A DNA stretch of 64,000 nucleotides, taken from NCBI GenBank assembly GCA_910589305.1, contig CAJUTV010000001.1, positions 123,149-187,148 on the forward strand. The letters are read 5' to 3'. A program made the position numbers and the translations under genes. This stretch comes from an uncultured Lachnospira sp. Lineage in GTDB: Bacteria > Bacillota > Clostridia > Lachnospirales > Lachnospiraceae. Of this stretch, positions 27,456 through 37,516 are shown piece by piece (position 1 is the first letter of the stretch; every line of letters begins with the position of its first letter). The notes beneath the pieces were generated by a model that saw nothing but the letters and a program-made list of their open reading frames with translations, searched no databases and was not told the DNA's origin.

Positions 27456-28766
27456 TTAATCAAGATAATCCTTTAATTTACGACTTCTGCTTGGATGTCT
27501 TAATTTTCTCAATGCTTTTGCCTCTATCTGTCTAATACGCTCCCTTGTCACATTAAATTCTTTTCCAACTTCCTCAAGAGTTCTTGCTCTGCCATCATCC
27601 ATGCCAAAACGCAGCCTTAAAACCTTTTGTTCTCTCTCTGTAAGTGTGCTGAGCACCTCAACAAGCTGTTCTTTAAGAAGTGTTGATGCAGCAGCATCAG
27701 CAGGCACTGGAACATTGTCATCTTGAATAAAATCGCCAAGATGGCTGTCCTCTTCCTCACCTATTGGTGTTTCTAATGATACTGGTTCTTGAGAAATCTT
27801 TTGAATTTCACGCACTCTCTCTACAGGAATATCCATAGCTTCTGCAATCTCTTCCGGTGAAGGCTCTCTTCCCAATTCTTGAAGAAGCTGTCTTGACACC
27901 CGAACCAGTTTATTAATAGTCTCTACCATATGAACGGGAATCCTAATTGTTCTTGCTTGGTCTGCAATAGCCCTTGTAATTGCTTGTCTTATCCACCATG
28001 TTGCGTACGTACTGAACTTATAACCTTTTCTGTAATCAAATTTTTCAACAGCTTTAATCAATCCAAGATTGCCTTCTTGAATCAGGTCAAGAAACAACAT
28101 GCCTCTTCCTACATATCGTTTTGCAATACTTACCACCAGTCTTAAATTTGCTTCTGCAAGACGTTTTTTTGCCATCTCATTACCTTGCTCCATCTGCTTT
28201 GCAAATTCAATTTCTTCCTCTGCTGATAAAAGCGGCACTTTGCCAATTTCTTTTAGATACATTCTAACAGGGTCTTCAAGTCCAATACCATCTGGAACAG
28301 AAAGGTCAATTTTTTCAATATTAATTTCTTCGGCATCTAATATAATGTCGTCCTCGTCAACTTCATCTTCAGACATTTTGACATCAACATTATTTACTTC
28401 CAAAAATTCAAAGACTTTTTCCATCTTATCCGCTTCAAAGTCTGTATCCAGAAAATATGCCATTATCTCTTGGTAATCTAACACATTCTTCTTTTTCTTT
28501 GCCAACATCAAAAGCCCTTTGCATTTCTCCTCAAATTTTGCAATTTGCTCTTGCATCCTTTGTTCTTCTAATTTTTGCGCTTCTTGTTCTTTATCTAATT
28601 CCATTTCTTCTAAGTCTATCTCATCCTTTATGTCTTTTCCTTCTCGCGCTGTTTTAGATGACTTCTTTGTGCTATTTGTGTTATTTTCCTGCATGGACAC
28701 TTTTTCCTTTCTTGTGCCTTTCATATTCTTACTTTTACTTTCCTTATTTTCCTTTGTTTTTGCCAT
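27456..28766 (-). CDS. rpoD: primary sigma factor SigA/RpoD
   Basis: 436 residues. The N-terminal 90 residues are highly charged. Region 1.2 (DPVRMYLKEIGKVPLL), region 2 (RLVVSIAKRYVGRGMLFLDLIQEGN and the -10 helix FSTYATWWIRQAITRAI), region 3 and region 4 (LEEVGKEFNVTRERIRQIEAKALRKLRHP) follow in order. It directs RNA polymerase to the TTGACA/TATAAT promoters seen throughout the window. It follows dnaG by 100 bases, as in the classical macromolecular synthesis cluster. Confidence 0.98.
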   Translation of the reverse strand: MAKTKENKESKSKNMKGTRKEKVSMQENNTNSTKKSSKTAREGKDIKDEIDLEEMELDKEQEAQKLEEQRMQEQIAKFEEKCKGLLMLAKKKKNVLDYQEIMAYFLDTDFEADKMEKVFEFLEVNNVDVKMSEDEVDEDDIILDAEEINIEKIDLSVPDGIGLEDPVRMYLKEIGKVPLLSAEEEIEFAKQMEQGNEMAKKRLAEANLRLVVSIAKRYVGRGMLFLDLIQEGNLGLIKAVEKFDYRKGYKFSTYATWWIRQAITRAIADQARTIRIPVHMVETINKLVRVSRQLLQELGREPSPEEIAEAMDIPVERVREIQKISQEPVSLETPIGEEEDSHLGDFIQDDNVPVPADAAASTLLKEQLVEVLSTLTEREQKVLRLRFGMDDGRARTLEEVGKEFNVTRERIRQIEAKALRKLRHPSRSRKLKDYLD

Positions 28767-28866
28767 GGTCTAATCCATCCTTCCATTTCTTTTCACATAT
28801 ATTCGATACTTAAAAATTGCACGATGTAATATCGCAACAACATTTTACTAATACATTTTCTATATA

Positions 28867-30612
28867 TTATAAAGTGATATGAATATTACTGATATGAATC
28901 TGTTGATTCATCAGTTCTTGCAGCACTTTTGCATCATTGGTATGACTTAAAGCATACTCAATACTATTTTTTTTAACCTTCATAACAATATCATTTAGCG
29001 TTTTTTCGCGCTCAAAATGATTCAAATTCTCATTTAAATCCTCTGAAAATAATGCTGCAACCTCATTATGTTCCTCCTCTGTTTCGTATGTATTAATAAT
29101 TGCTGCGGGATTTACTTGTCCTTCTTCATATTGTTTGTACAACTTTGTTGCCACATCTTCAAGAAGTGAATCAATAAAATCAGATGGTTTAATATATACG
29201 CTTACTTTTTGAAAAATCTCTTTGCTATCCATCATCCATGTAAGCAATATCTTTTCAGCTTGTCTTACTCCGCTCTCTCTTTTCTTTTTGACTGGCGCCG
29301 CTTCAGGCTTTGGTTTTGTCTTGGATAAGATTCCTACACTGTTTCCATAACTGACAACCAATTCCATCAACCCAACATAATCAATATGATATTGATTTGC
29401 AACAGCCTTTGTATAATTTTCTCTCTCTAACCGTTCTGGAAACTGCGCAAGCTTTGCTGCTACTTCTCTCTCAAAATTTGTCTCTGCCTCCGGGTCCCCT
29501 CTGTCATATCTTTTCTCAATTATGCCGATTTCATACATAAAACTATTTTCTGCCCTGTCAATTCTTTCTTGAAATGCCTTTGCCCCCAATGCTTTAATAA
29601 ACTCATCAGGGTCTTTATAAGGCTGCATATGAATCACTTTAACAGACAATCCCACTTCTTTCAGTATTGGAATTGCTCTTAAAGCAGCCTTCACTCCTGC
29701 CTCATCACTGTCATATGTTATTAAAATATTATCGGAATAACGTTTTAGCAGCCGTGCTTGTCCTAATGTCAACGATGTTCCAAGCGATGCCACTGCTTGA
29801 TGAAAACCTGCCTGATGGAGTGCTATAACATCCATATACCCCTCACAGATAATAAGATTATTTTTACCACAATTCTTAGCAAAATTCAAACCATATAAAT
29901 TACGGCTTTTATCAAATAATTTAGTCTCTGGCGAATTTAGATATTTGGGTTTTGCATCACCCATAACCCTTGCACCAAAACCAATCACACGATTATTATA
30001 ATCCATAATTGGAAACATTACTCGATTCCAAAATTTATCATGAATGCCTCTTTCGTACGTAAACAGTCCTGATTCTTTAAGAATGTCATCATCATACCCT
30101 TTATCTTTTAAAAATCGGTACAAAGACACATTTTGCGGTGCATATCCTAAACCAAACTTGTGAATGGTCTCATTGGATAATCCTCTTTTTATCAGATAAG
30201 ACATGCCAATTTTTCCATTTTCCTGCCTTAACTGTTTATAATAAAATACTGCTGCTGCTTTATTAATATCAAACAGCTTTGCTTTAATATCACGTTCTAC
30301 CTTTTCATCATGATTATACCCAGTAGTTGGCAATTCCATATTCACTCGTTCTGCCAATACATTGACTGCCTCAAGAAAGGAGCAATGTTCATATTCCATC
30401 ATAAACGTTATAACATTACCTCCAACACCACAGCCAAAACAATGATAGAGCTGTCTTGTTGGTGAAACAGAAAACGATGGTGATTTTTCACTATGAAATG
30501 GACATAAACCTTGATATGAGCTGCCACTCTTTTTTAAACTTACATACCGCGAAATAACATCTACAATATCATTGCGCGATATCACTTCATCGATTATTTC
30601 TCTTGAATACAT
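28867..30612 (-). CDS. dnaG: DNA primase
   Basis: 581 residues. Start MYSREIIDEV at ATG 30612 has AGGAGGG four bases before; longer frames run into dgt. The CHC2 zinc finger is C37, H40, C58, C61. The TOPRIM core has NNLIICEGYMDVIALHQAG, and ITYDSDEAG binds metal. The C-terminal helicase-binding domain is present (about 440-581). It primes Okazaki fragments. It lies 31 bases after dgt. Confidence 0.97.
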   Translation of the reverse strand: MYSREIIDEVISRNDIVDVISRYVSLKKSGSSYQGLCPFHSEKSPSFSVSPTRQLYHCFGCGVGGNVITFMMEYEHCSFLEAVNVLAERVNMELPTTGYNHDEKVERDIKAKLFDINKAAAVFYYKQLRQENGKIGMSYLIKRGLSNETIHKFGLGYAPQNVSLYRFLKDKGYDDDILKESGLFTYERGIHDKFWNRVMFPIMDYNNRVIGFGARVMGDAKPKYLNSPETKLFDKSRNLYGLNFAKNCGKNNLIICEGYMDVIALHQAGFHQAVASLGTSLTLGQARLLKRYSDNILITYDSDEAGVKAALRAIPILKEVGLSVKVIHMQPYKDPDEFIKALGAKAFQERIDRAENSFMYEIGIIEKRYDRGDPEAETNFEREVAAKLAQFPERLERENYTKAVANQYHIDYVGLMELVVSYGNSVGILSKTKPKPEAAPVKKKRESGVRQAEKILLTWMMDSKEIFQKVSVYIKPSDFIDSLLEDVATKLYKQYEEGQVNPAAIINTYETEEEHNEVAALFSEDLNENLNHFEREKTLNDIVMKVKKNSIEYALSHTNDAKVLQELMNQQIHISNIHITL

Positions 30613-30643
30613 TTTCCCTCCTGTAATAACATATACAATAAGA

Positions 30644-31651
30644 CTATGTTTTCCATGAGTTTGGTACAAATATTTCTTCAAACTTCGCAACACAATACTG
30701 GTCACTCATACCTGCAATATAATCACATACTACCCGCTCTGGCATTTCTTTCTTCTCATCCATCAGCTTCTTGTAATTAGGAGGGAGTTGTTCTATATTA
30801 TCCATATAATATACATACAATTCCTTAATAAGTTTATATGCCTTTTTTTCTTCAATCTTTGCTGTATAATTCATATAAAGACTGCCAAACATAAACTCTC
30901 TTAACTCTTTCATTGCTTTGCCCACTTCATCGGACATAACAATATCATTTTTTTCTAAACTATTTGTCACAATATCATTAATCAGTGTATTTAACCTCGT
31001 TTTTGTTGAATTGCCAAGAATATCTGTAAATTTTTTAGGGATATCTTTTTCACTAAATATTTTTGCTCTTATCGCATCATCAATATCATGGTTAATATAA
31101 GCAATTTTATCCGATAAACGCACGATTTTCCCTTCTAGTGTAGACGGATTACCTGATGTTCTATGGTTTTTTATACCATCTCTTACTTCCCATGTAAGAT
31201 TAAGACCTTTTCCATCTTTTTCCAAAACCTCCACAACCCTTATGCTTTGCATAGAATGTGTAAATCCTAATGGGCATACTTCACTAAGCGTTCGCTCGCC
31301 AGCATGCCCAAAAGGAGTATGCCCCAAATCATGTGCAAGTGCAATAGCCTCTGTCAAATCTTCATTCAGCCGCAAAGCCCTTGAAATACTCCTTGCAATC
31401 TGTGAGACCTCCAGCGTATGTGTAAGTCTTGTTCTATAATGGTCTCCTGTTGGCGCAAGGAACACTTGTGTCTTATGTTTCAATCTTCTAAACGCTTTAC
31501 AGTGAATAATTCGGTCTCGGTCTCTTTGATAAATCGTTCTCATATCACATGGCGTCTCCTGCCTGTCTCTTCCTTTTGACTTATCACTAAAACTTGCATA
31601 GCAGCTAAGATATTGATGTTCATGCTGCTCTTGCTGTTGTCGTATATTCAT
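30644..31651 (-). CDS. dgt: deoxyguanosinetriphosphate triphosphohydrolase-like protein
   Basis: 335 residues of HD superfamily. Start MNIRQQQEQHEHQYLS at ATG 31651 has GAGGAAGATT in front. The metal site is visible as RLTHTLEVSQIARS, then AIALAHDLGHTPFGHAGE, and a late DKIAYINHDIDDA. Members hydrolyse dNTPs to deoxynucleosides and triphosphate. It leads dnaG and rpoD, a common clostridial order. The leader contains a partial copy of the hairpin repeat found before rfbA. Confidence 0.93.
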   Translation of the reverse strand: MNIRQQQEQHEHQYLSCYASFSDKSKGRDRQETPCDMRTIYQRDRDRIIHCKAFRRLKHKTQVFLAPTGDHYRTRLTHTLEVSQIARSISRALRLNEDLTEAIALAHDLGHTPFGHAGERTLSEVCPLGFTHSMQSIRVVEVLEKDGKGLNLTWEVRDGIKNHRTSGNPSTLEGKIVRLSDKIAYINHDIDDAIRAKIFSEKDIPKKFTDILGNSTKTRLNTLINDIVTNSLEKNDIVMSDEVGKAMKELREFMFGSLYMNYTAKIEEKKAYKLIKELYVYYMDNIEQLPPNYKKLMDEKKEMPERVVCDYIAGMSDQYCVAKFEEIFVPNSWKT

Positions 31652-31781
31652 AATCTTCCTCTTTTCTGCACTGTTTTTTACACAAATCCTTTCAATCCAT
31701 TTATACACCAATTAACACCTAAGTATTAAATTCTATAGTTTTTTCCTCTTTCCTTTATTTTTTTATTTTTTCTTTTTATTT

Positions 31782-32150
31782 TTATTTTTTAATAGCTAAT
31801 ATTAAAGCTCCAATGCCTCCGCCAGCAACACATATTGCTACATTAACCAACATTCCAACAATATTTTCCACATTTCCTTTATTTACAATCAAAGAAATAA
31901 TAATAATAATTGCCATATAGACGGCTCCCATAGCCATACCCCAAAACAGCCTTCTTCTTTTTTCTTTTAGAGCAATCACTAATCCAGCAATAAATGCTGA
32001 AATAAAGTAAATAACTTTCACACCTATTTCTACTTGTGATTTTGTAAGACCAGACTTATACATAATAAATGCCAACACGACTAAGGCAATTGCTGACAAT
32101 ATATACGATATAAGAATCGCTTTTGATACATTTAATACTTTTGTTTCCAT
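31782..32150 (-). CDS. small four-helix membrane protein (TIGR04086-like)
   Basis: 122 residues with four hydrophobic segments (about 10-30, 43-60, 68-88, 98-118) joined by short loops; the loop KEKRRR after helix 2 is basic. Size and pattern fit the TIGR04086 family of clostridial membrane proteins of unknown function. Start METKVLNVSK at ATG 32150 has GGAGGA in front. The 130-base leader contains two hairpins (one GTGTGAAAAAT/ATTTTTCACA) and ends in the same GAATGGAGGATTTTTATG as glyS. Confidence 0.75.
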   Translation of the reverse strand: METKVLNVSKAILISYILSAIALVVLAFIMYKSGLTKSQVEIGVKVIYFISAFIAGLVIALKEKRRRLFWGMAMGAVYMAIIIIISLIVNKGNVENIVGMLVNVAICVAGGGIGALILAIKK

Positions 32151-32328
32151 AAAAATCCTCCATTCTGAATTGTAGCGTAGGAATTGCGCAAATATTGTTG
32201 CATTAAACCTTATTTGTGATGCTTCAGCACAAATAAACAACAAACTTATTTGTTTGTGAAAAATTTATTTTTCACACTATCCTCCCCCAACTTTATATTA
32301 TTTTAATCTATACATAATGTATGACGTC

Positions 32329-32357
32329 TTGACTTCCTATATGTTATTTTGTATATT
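32329..32357 (+). promoter_or_regulatory. SigA promoter of the CorC-type gene
   Basis: Plus strand TTGACT (32329-32334), 17 bases, TATATT (32352-32357), about 35 bases before the start codon. It is divergent from the small membrane protein. Confidence 0.75.
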
Positions 32358-32391
32358 TATAACATTATATTTTTAAAGGAGTTGGTTTTTT

Positions 32392-33648
32392 TTGGATACG
32401 GACAGTATCATACAGATTGTAGTCATTATTATTTTAATTATTTTATCAGCATTCTTTTCGTCTGCTGAAACAGCACTAACTACTGTTAATAAAATTAAGA
32501 TACGAAATCTTATTGATGAGGGCAACAAACGTGCTAAAACTGTTGACAAGGTAATTAGTGATTCTGGCAAAATGTTAAGTGCAATATTAATTGGCAATAA
32601 TATTGTCAATCTGAGTGCATCAACATTAGTTACGGAACTGGTTATAAGCTTGTGGGGAAACTATGCAACAGGTATATCAACAGGTATTCTTACTTTACTA
32701 TTGCTTATATTTGGTGAAATTTCACCAAAAACTGCTGCATCGATAAATTCTGAAAGAATTTCTCTACTCTATGCACCTGTCATTTATTCACTTATGATTG
32801 TGTTGACACCTGCCATTTATATTATTGATAATCTTTCAGGTATATTTTTAAAATTATTTGGTATTAACAAAAATTCACATAAACAGGCTATGACTGAGGA
32901 TGAGTTGCGAACTCTTGTAAAAGTTAGTCAAGAAGAAGGTATTATAGAAGTTCAGGAAAACGAAATTATTAATAACCTTTTTGATTTTGGAGATTCTACT
33001 GCTAAAGATGTTATGATACCTCGAATTGATATGACACTTATTGATGTCCATTTAGATTATCTTCAAGTAGTAGACATATACAAACAAACAAAATATTCAA
33101 GATTTCCTGTATACAAGGAAAATCCTGACAACATAATTGGTATCTTAAACATTAAAGATATGATAACAGCGCCTACAGGTCAAGCATTTAATATCAATAC
33201 CATTATGCGTGAGGCATTTTTTACTTATGAAAATAAAAATACTTCTGAATTATTTGGAGAAATGCAGCGCAAACGAAACAGTATTGCCATTGTTCTTGAC
33301 GAATATGGTTCTTGTGTTGGTATGATTACTACAGAAGACCTGCTTGAAGAAATTGTAGGTGAAATTCGCGATGAATATGATATAGACGAGTTGGAAGCCT
33401 TTGAAAAAATTGATGAAAATATCTATCGAATTGCAGCTTCCTACAAACTTGACGATATCAACAGCGAAATTGGTTCTTCCCTTGAATCTGTAGACAACGA
33501 TACTATTGGAGGCTATATTATTGAAAAACTAGACCGCTTTCCAAAAAAGGGAGACCGTTTTTCAATTGACAATCTTGAATTTATAGTAGAAAGAGCCTCA
33601 AAATCTCGAATCGAATCCATATTGATGAAAGTGATACCAAAAGAGTAA
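32392..33648 (+). CDS. CorC/HlyC-type transporter with DUF21 and CBS domains
   Basis: 418 residues. The start appears to be TTG 32392 (LDTDSIIQ read as Met), with AAAGGAG ten bases before and no better ATG. An N-terminal DUF21 domain with three to four membrane helices (about 5-180) includes SAFFSSAETALTTVNK. Two CBS domains follow (about 200-320, MIPRIDMTLI and VLDEYGSCVGMITTEDLLEEIVGEI), then a C-terminal CorC/HlyC domain (about 335-415). Relatives are linked to magnesium or cobalt efflux. It stands alone between a promoter and a terminator. Confidence 0.92.
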   Translation: MDTDSIIQIVVIIILIILSAFFSSAETALTTVNKIKIRNLIDEGNKRAKTVDKVISDSGKMLSAILIGNNIVNLSASTLVTELVISLWGNYATGISTGILTLLLLIFGEISPKTAASINSERISLLYAPVIYSLMIVLTPAIYIIDNLSGIFLKLFGINKNSHKQAMTEDELRTLVKVSQEEGIIEVQENEIINNLFDFGDSTAKDVMIPRIDMTLIDVHLDYLQVVDIYKQTKYSRFPVYKENPDNIIGILNIKDMITAPTGQAFNINTIMREAFFTYENKNTSELFGEMQRKRNSIAIVLDEYGSCVGMITTEDLLEEIVGEIRDEYDIDELEAFEKIDENIYRIAASYKLDDINSEIGSSLESVDNDTIGGYIIEKLDRFPKKGDRFSIDNLEFIVERASKSRIESILMKVIPKE

Positions 33649-33769
33649 TGTAGAAAACAACAAAAATATAAAAGGATTTAAATCATTTAATTTTTATAAT
33701 AGTCAAAAACTTTACTATCCTTTTTAGTTTAATATAAATAAAATAAATATTATATATAAAATATAAAAC

Positions 33770-33820
33770 GAGTATGTCCTTAAAGTTGATTTTTAAAAAT
33801 CCTTAGGACATACTCATTTT
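33770..33820. terminator. bidirectional terminator
   Basis: GAGTATGTCCT (33770-33780) pairs perfectly with AGGACATACTC (33805-33815); both strands continue into T-rich sequence. It closes the CorC-type gene and can also end the long minus-strand pilus operon. The rest of 33649-33933 holds no gene; a short minus-strand frame with an in-frame stop near 33890 looks like decayed coding DNA. Confidence 0.8.
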
Positions 33821-33933
33821 ATATAAAAATTATTTTTTAATCTTAAAGCAAAACCTCTCCTGTGTAATGCTCTTTAAATATCTCATTAATAATTGGAATA
33901 TTTCATTCAATCCAACAAATCAACAAATACCAT

Positions 33934-36900
33934 TTAACAAACTCTTTTAATAATCCCTTTATCGCTTATATTCCATCTTTGTACACACTGCTCTTTTGGT
34001 ATATTATAAAAATTTATTAACGTCCATTTCCCTGTTGAATGATACCATTCATTATCCCCAATTGTTCTTTTTATCATTGTTTTTCCATACATAGAAGATG
34101 CAATTTTTATCAGTTGAAATTTTTTCTGCCTCCATTGCGCAGTCATAATCACTTGTCCATTTTGTATGGATGTTAAGTTTTTCACTTGCTGCCCAACATA
34201 ATAATTTTTATTGCCTATATTCCATCTTAGAAAATCAAAGCCAAATCTTGTAGGAGACTGAGGCAAAATTGAATCTATATCATAAACAAGTTCCATTTCT
34301 TTTGGTCCAAAATATCCTCCATTATCATCAAAGATTACTTTATATTGATTATTTGTTGCATTTACTTTAAGGTAGACATCATTTGCAGGCATAGTAAAGG
34401 TCATGATTGGATTATCCTTATTCACATCAAGCATATCTGGCATAATATACCAGTTAGAAGGATATGTTTTATCCTCTATATCCCAGTGATATCCTTGTTT
34501 ACAAACAGCACTCACTGTAACTTCTTCCTCATACTGATACAGACCGCTTCCTTTTGTATATTCAATTCCATTACCTTTTGTTATTGCAGGCATATATAAT
34601 GCTGTTTCTGGCAAATAGCCACCAACCCTATAATAATTTCTTGTATAATAATAATCAATCATGGTTGTTCCATCACCATATATTTGAACGGCTACTTGTT
34701 CTGGAGCAGATACTCCTTCTTGATTTGTTCCCTTTCCATAAGCATATGTAAAACCTGTATAATCTTTTATTTCAGGTATTACAAATGTTTCTGTTACTCC
34801 AGACAGTCCTTCGGTCTCTTTTAATGTATAATTACTGGAATCATACAAATCTGCATCACTTCCTAAATTTTGTATCCAATGATTGACGATATATTTTGTA
34901 TCCGTATTTGGCATCCATTGTGCATAAAGTGTTGTATCTTGTGTAAAGGTATTAGCATCTACAAGAATTTCTCCAAAAGATGATATAATCGGTCTGCCTC
35001 CACTTTTCTGCGTGTAAAATCCCTGAAAAGTATAACCTTCCTTTACTGCTTTATATGTACCTTCAAATGTATTATTTTTATGAACTTCAACATAGGAATC
35101 ATATGTATATATATGGTAGCTGTTTTTTGTATAATTTGCATATATCTTATTATTTCTTTCTATATCTTGATTATTGTTTGCCACTGTTTTTAATGCACCA
35201 CCATTGCCATCTAATACAATTGTATATAAAATATCCTGTTCCTTTTCCCACTGTGCAAAATATTCCATATCTTTTTGAATCAGCAGTCCTGTATTAGGTT
35301 TCACAAAAACACCACTTCCATCTGCTTTTGTATTCCACCCTTTAAATACATAACCATCTCTTTTTTCAAACATATTGTCTTTTATATGAATTTCAGGTTC
35401 ATTAATAAATGTTTCTTTTGATATATTATTTGTACCATCATTAGAATGATATGTAATTTGATGTTCCATCAGCAAATTAAAAGAAATCTTTAAATTACTC
35501 TCATAAGGACATCGTTCCAGATAAAATACATGCAGTGTATGCTCTTGTTTTGAAGTATCAAAATACGAATGAAAATCCATTTGCTCTATTCCATTTATAT
35601 AAGATTTTTTTGTAACAAAATTAATACTTCCTTCTGTGCGCCCATGTATACCGCCTACATCTAAAACTAACTTTCCATCAACAAATACCCATAAATCATC
35701 ATCACCACTAAATTTAAACTCCATTGCCTGCGATTTAATTGGATTCTTTTCATCGTACCAGTCAATATACTTAACATATCCGTCATCCACATAGGTAAAA
35801 TCAAGTTTTGTCTTCATACCAAAACCATAATTTGCTGTTGTAATTCCCTGTCCGTTAAACGGAAAGAAACCTTCTGTTTCCCTTCCATCAGACACTACTT
35901 TTTGTATATTGCCTTTTGTATTTCTGTTATATGGAATTAACTTTTTTTGGCTATCATCTTTTACAACATAATATTTGCTGCTGTCAAATTCATACCACCC
36001 ATTATTATTTATTATATAAGGCATACCATAACTTCTTAAAGCAGCTCCCTCATAAGGCTTTAACCCGCCATAATCAGCCGCTCCATTATAAGTGCCTGTA
36101 TCACTGTATTTGCTGAAATCATGGTTATAGAAAAATGGAAACGGATTAGCTATAGGACTGTTGAAATCAGGGAGTTCGCTGTCACTTAATAATGTATCTT
36201 TTACAATTTGTGTTGTAAGATTGACATTATTATAATCTGCTTCCCCTGTATAAGAAGCTTGAAACGGCTTATATAAGAGTGCCTTATCATATGTTGACAA
36301 ATTAACTGGAATAAAATTCCACTTTTGATTATTCGTTTTTGCATCTGTCCATAAATGTACATTTGCATTTCCTTGTGGGTCTGCTGAATCACTGCTTTCT
36401 GCATCTAAAACCAAATCTATATTTTTTGCAGCTGCAATACGAAATGTATTATCTTTATTAGAAAGAATTTTCCAAGTTGTGTTACGTTCTATTTTATTAG
36501 GATTGTCCAAATCTTCACTGTTTATATTATCTCCTGTATTCAATCCTGTTTGATAAAGCACACGACTGCTTTCTATATTTTCAATAACAAAAGCGTTATA
36601 ATCGCTATTATAATGAAGGTGCCACATTTGATTTTTTGCACCATCTTCTTTATCTGCAAGATAGACATTGTTATTATTATCTACTGCTAATCTCAATGGA
36701 TATTTAGACTGTTCTATCTGAATATAAAACCATGCATCATAATAATTGGCTAAGTTCCAATCCCATCTATCATAATCAAACAAATCGGTCTCTTTATACA
36801 ATATACTATCCTCCGCAACAGGTGTTTGCGCTGCATTTGCAATAATCGTTTCAATAAAAGGCATCTTATTGAACAATAATTCCAACATCATCATAATGAT

Positions 36901-36954
36901 TGTTACCATACATAAAAAATTTTTAAATATTATCCAATTTTTTTGTTTTTTCAC
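33934..36954 (-). CDS. secreted fibro-slime adhesin with ricin-like and InlB repeats
   Basis: 1006 residues. A signal peptide (1-42, ending ANA-AQ) leads into a ricin B-like trefoil (about 70-215) with NQMWHL, NTTWKI and NQKWNF as QxW-type repeats. A fibro-slime domain (about 260-500) has FNGQGITTANYGFGMKT and FSGDDDLWVFVDGKLVLDVGG. Several InlB-type beta-grasp repeats each end in YAQW or TAQW (about 510-600, 605-710, 880-950). There is no LPxTG motif and no C-terminal membrane helix, so surface retention must be by other means. It is last in the Tad-like operon, suggesting a pilus-tip or secreted adhesin. Confidence 0.85.
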   Translation of the reverse strand: MKKQKNWIIFKNFLCMVTIIMMMLELLFNKMPFIETIIANAAQTPVAEDSILYKETDLFDYDRWDWNLANYYDAWFYIQIEQSKYPLRLAVDNNNNVYLADKEDGAKNQMWHLHYNSDYNAFVIENIESSRVLYQTGLNTGDNINSEDLDNPNKIERNTTWKILSNKDNTFRIAAAKNIDLVLDAESSDSADPQGNANVHLWTDAKTNNQKWNFIPVNLSTYDKALLYKPFQASYTGEADYNNVNLTTQIVKDTLLSDSELPDFNSPIANPFPFFYNHDFSKYSDTGTYNGAADYGGLKPYEGAALRSYGMPYIINNNGWYEFDSSKYYVVKDDSQKKLIPYNRNTKGNIQKVVSDGRETEGFFPFNGQGITTANYGFGMKTKLDFTYVDDGYVKYIDWYDEKNPIKSQAMEFKFSGDDDLWVFVDGKLVLDVGGIHGRTEGSINFVTKKSYINGIEQMDFHSYFDTSKQEHTLHVFYLERCPYESNLKISFNLLMEHQITYHSNDGTNNISKETFINEPEIHIKDNMFEKRDGYVFKGWNTKADGSGVFVKPNTGLLIQKDMEYFAQWEKEQDILYTIVLDGNGGALKTVANNNQDIERNNKIYANYTKNSYHIYTYDSYVEVHKNNTFEGTYKAVKEGYTFQGFYTQKSGGRPIISSFGEILVDANTFTQDTTLYAQWMPNTDTKYIVNHWIQNLGSDADLYDSSNYTLKETEGLSGVTETFVIPEIKDYTGFTYAYGKGTNQEGVSAPEQVAVQIYGDGTTMIDYYYTRNYYRVGGYLPETALYMPAITKGNGIEYTKGSGLYQYEEEVTVSAVCKQGYHWDIEDKTYPSNWYIMPDMLDVNKDNPIMTFTMPANDVYLKVNATNNQYKVIFDDNGGYFGPKEMELVYDIDSILPQSPTRFGFDFLRWNIGNKNYYVGQQVKNLTSIQNGQVIMTAQWRQKKFQLIKIASSMYGKTMIKRTIGDNEWYHSTGKWTLINFYNIPKEQCVQRWNISDKGIIKRVC

Positions 36955-37120
36955 ATTTCCTCCTACTCTGAAACTTTATATTTAAAAATACACACCATAT
37001 CTTAAATTTCGCTTTATAATAAGTCAAATATTCCACAGCAAATGAATAAATATCAATCTTAATATACCATTTTGCTGTGAAAATTTAACCTTTACAACAA
37101 TTATCAATATATAAATAAAT

Positions 37121-37516
37121 TTATTGCTGTAATCGAACAGCACGTTCACAAACACATATTCCTGTTCGTCCTGCAAATGGATATGGATATGTTTCCTCAA
37201 CTATAAAATCAAATGTACCTGTCTTTATATCTGCTGTTAAAACCGTTACATTAATGTCTCCATCTGTCGTTATCAATCTATTTAAAGCTTCACAAAAACA
37301 TTGTAACAACTGCTCAATATAGTGTTCCTCTTCTTCTGGCTTATATATCATATGCTGATATTGGTCTAGCATACAATCAAGCGCATAATCTGTGGCAGAC
37401 TCAAGACTGCAATTTACCTGATTATCTCTAATATTTTTACTGATAATGGCAGTATGTGTCAGCATAAGAATTGCTATAATAAATACAAACCCACCGCAAC
37501 TTATAATCGTTCTCAT
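37121..37516 (-). CDS. TadE-like pseudopilin protein
   Basis: 131 residues: short N-terminus, one membrane helix (about 5-26), then a soluble outer domain with two cysteines at the C-terminus (GICVCERAV). This layout fits minor pseudopilins of Tad systems. It starts on the TAATG shared with the stop of the preceding gene. The family assignment is structural and contextual; I see no strong motif. Confidence 0.6.
   Translation of the reverse strand: MRTIISCGGFVFIIAILMLTHTAIISKNIRDNQVNCSLESATDYALDCMLDQYQHMIYKPEEEEHYIEQLLQCFCEALNRLITTDGDINVTVLTADIKTGTFDFIVEETYPYPFAGRTGICVCERAVRLQQ

Noticed and set aside
32151..32243. Longer N-terminus of the small membrane protein (31 extra codons) sharing EWRIFME with the glyS upstream frame
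   Set aside because: The shared residues arise from the common leader GAATGGAGGATTTTTATGGA; the ribosome site selects the downstream ATG.
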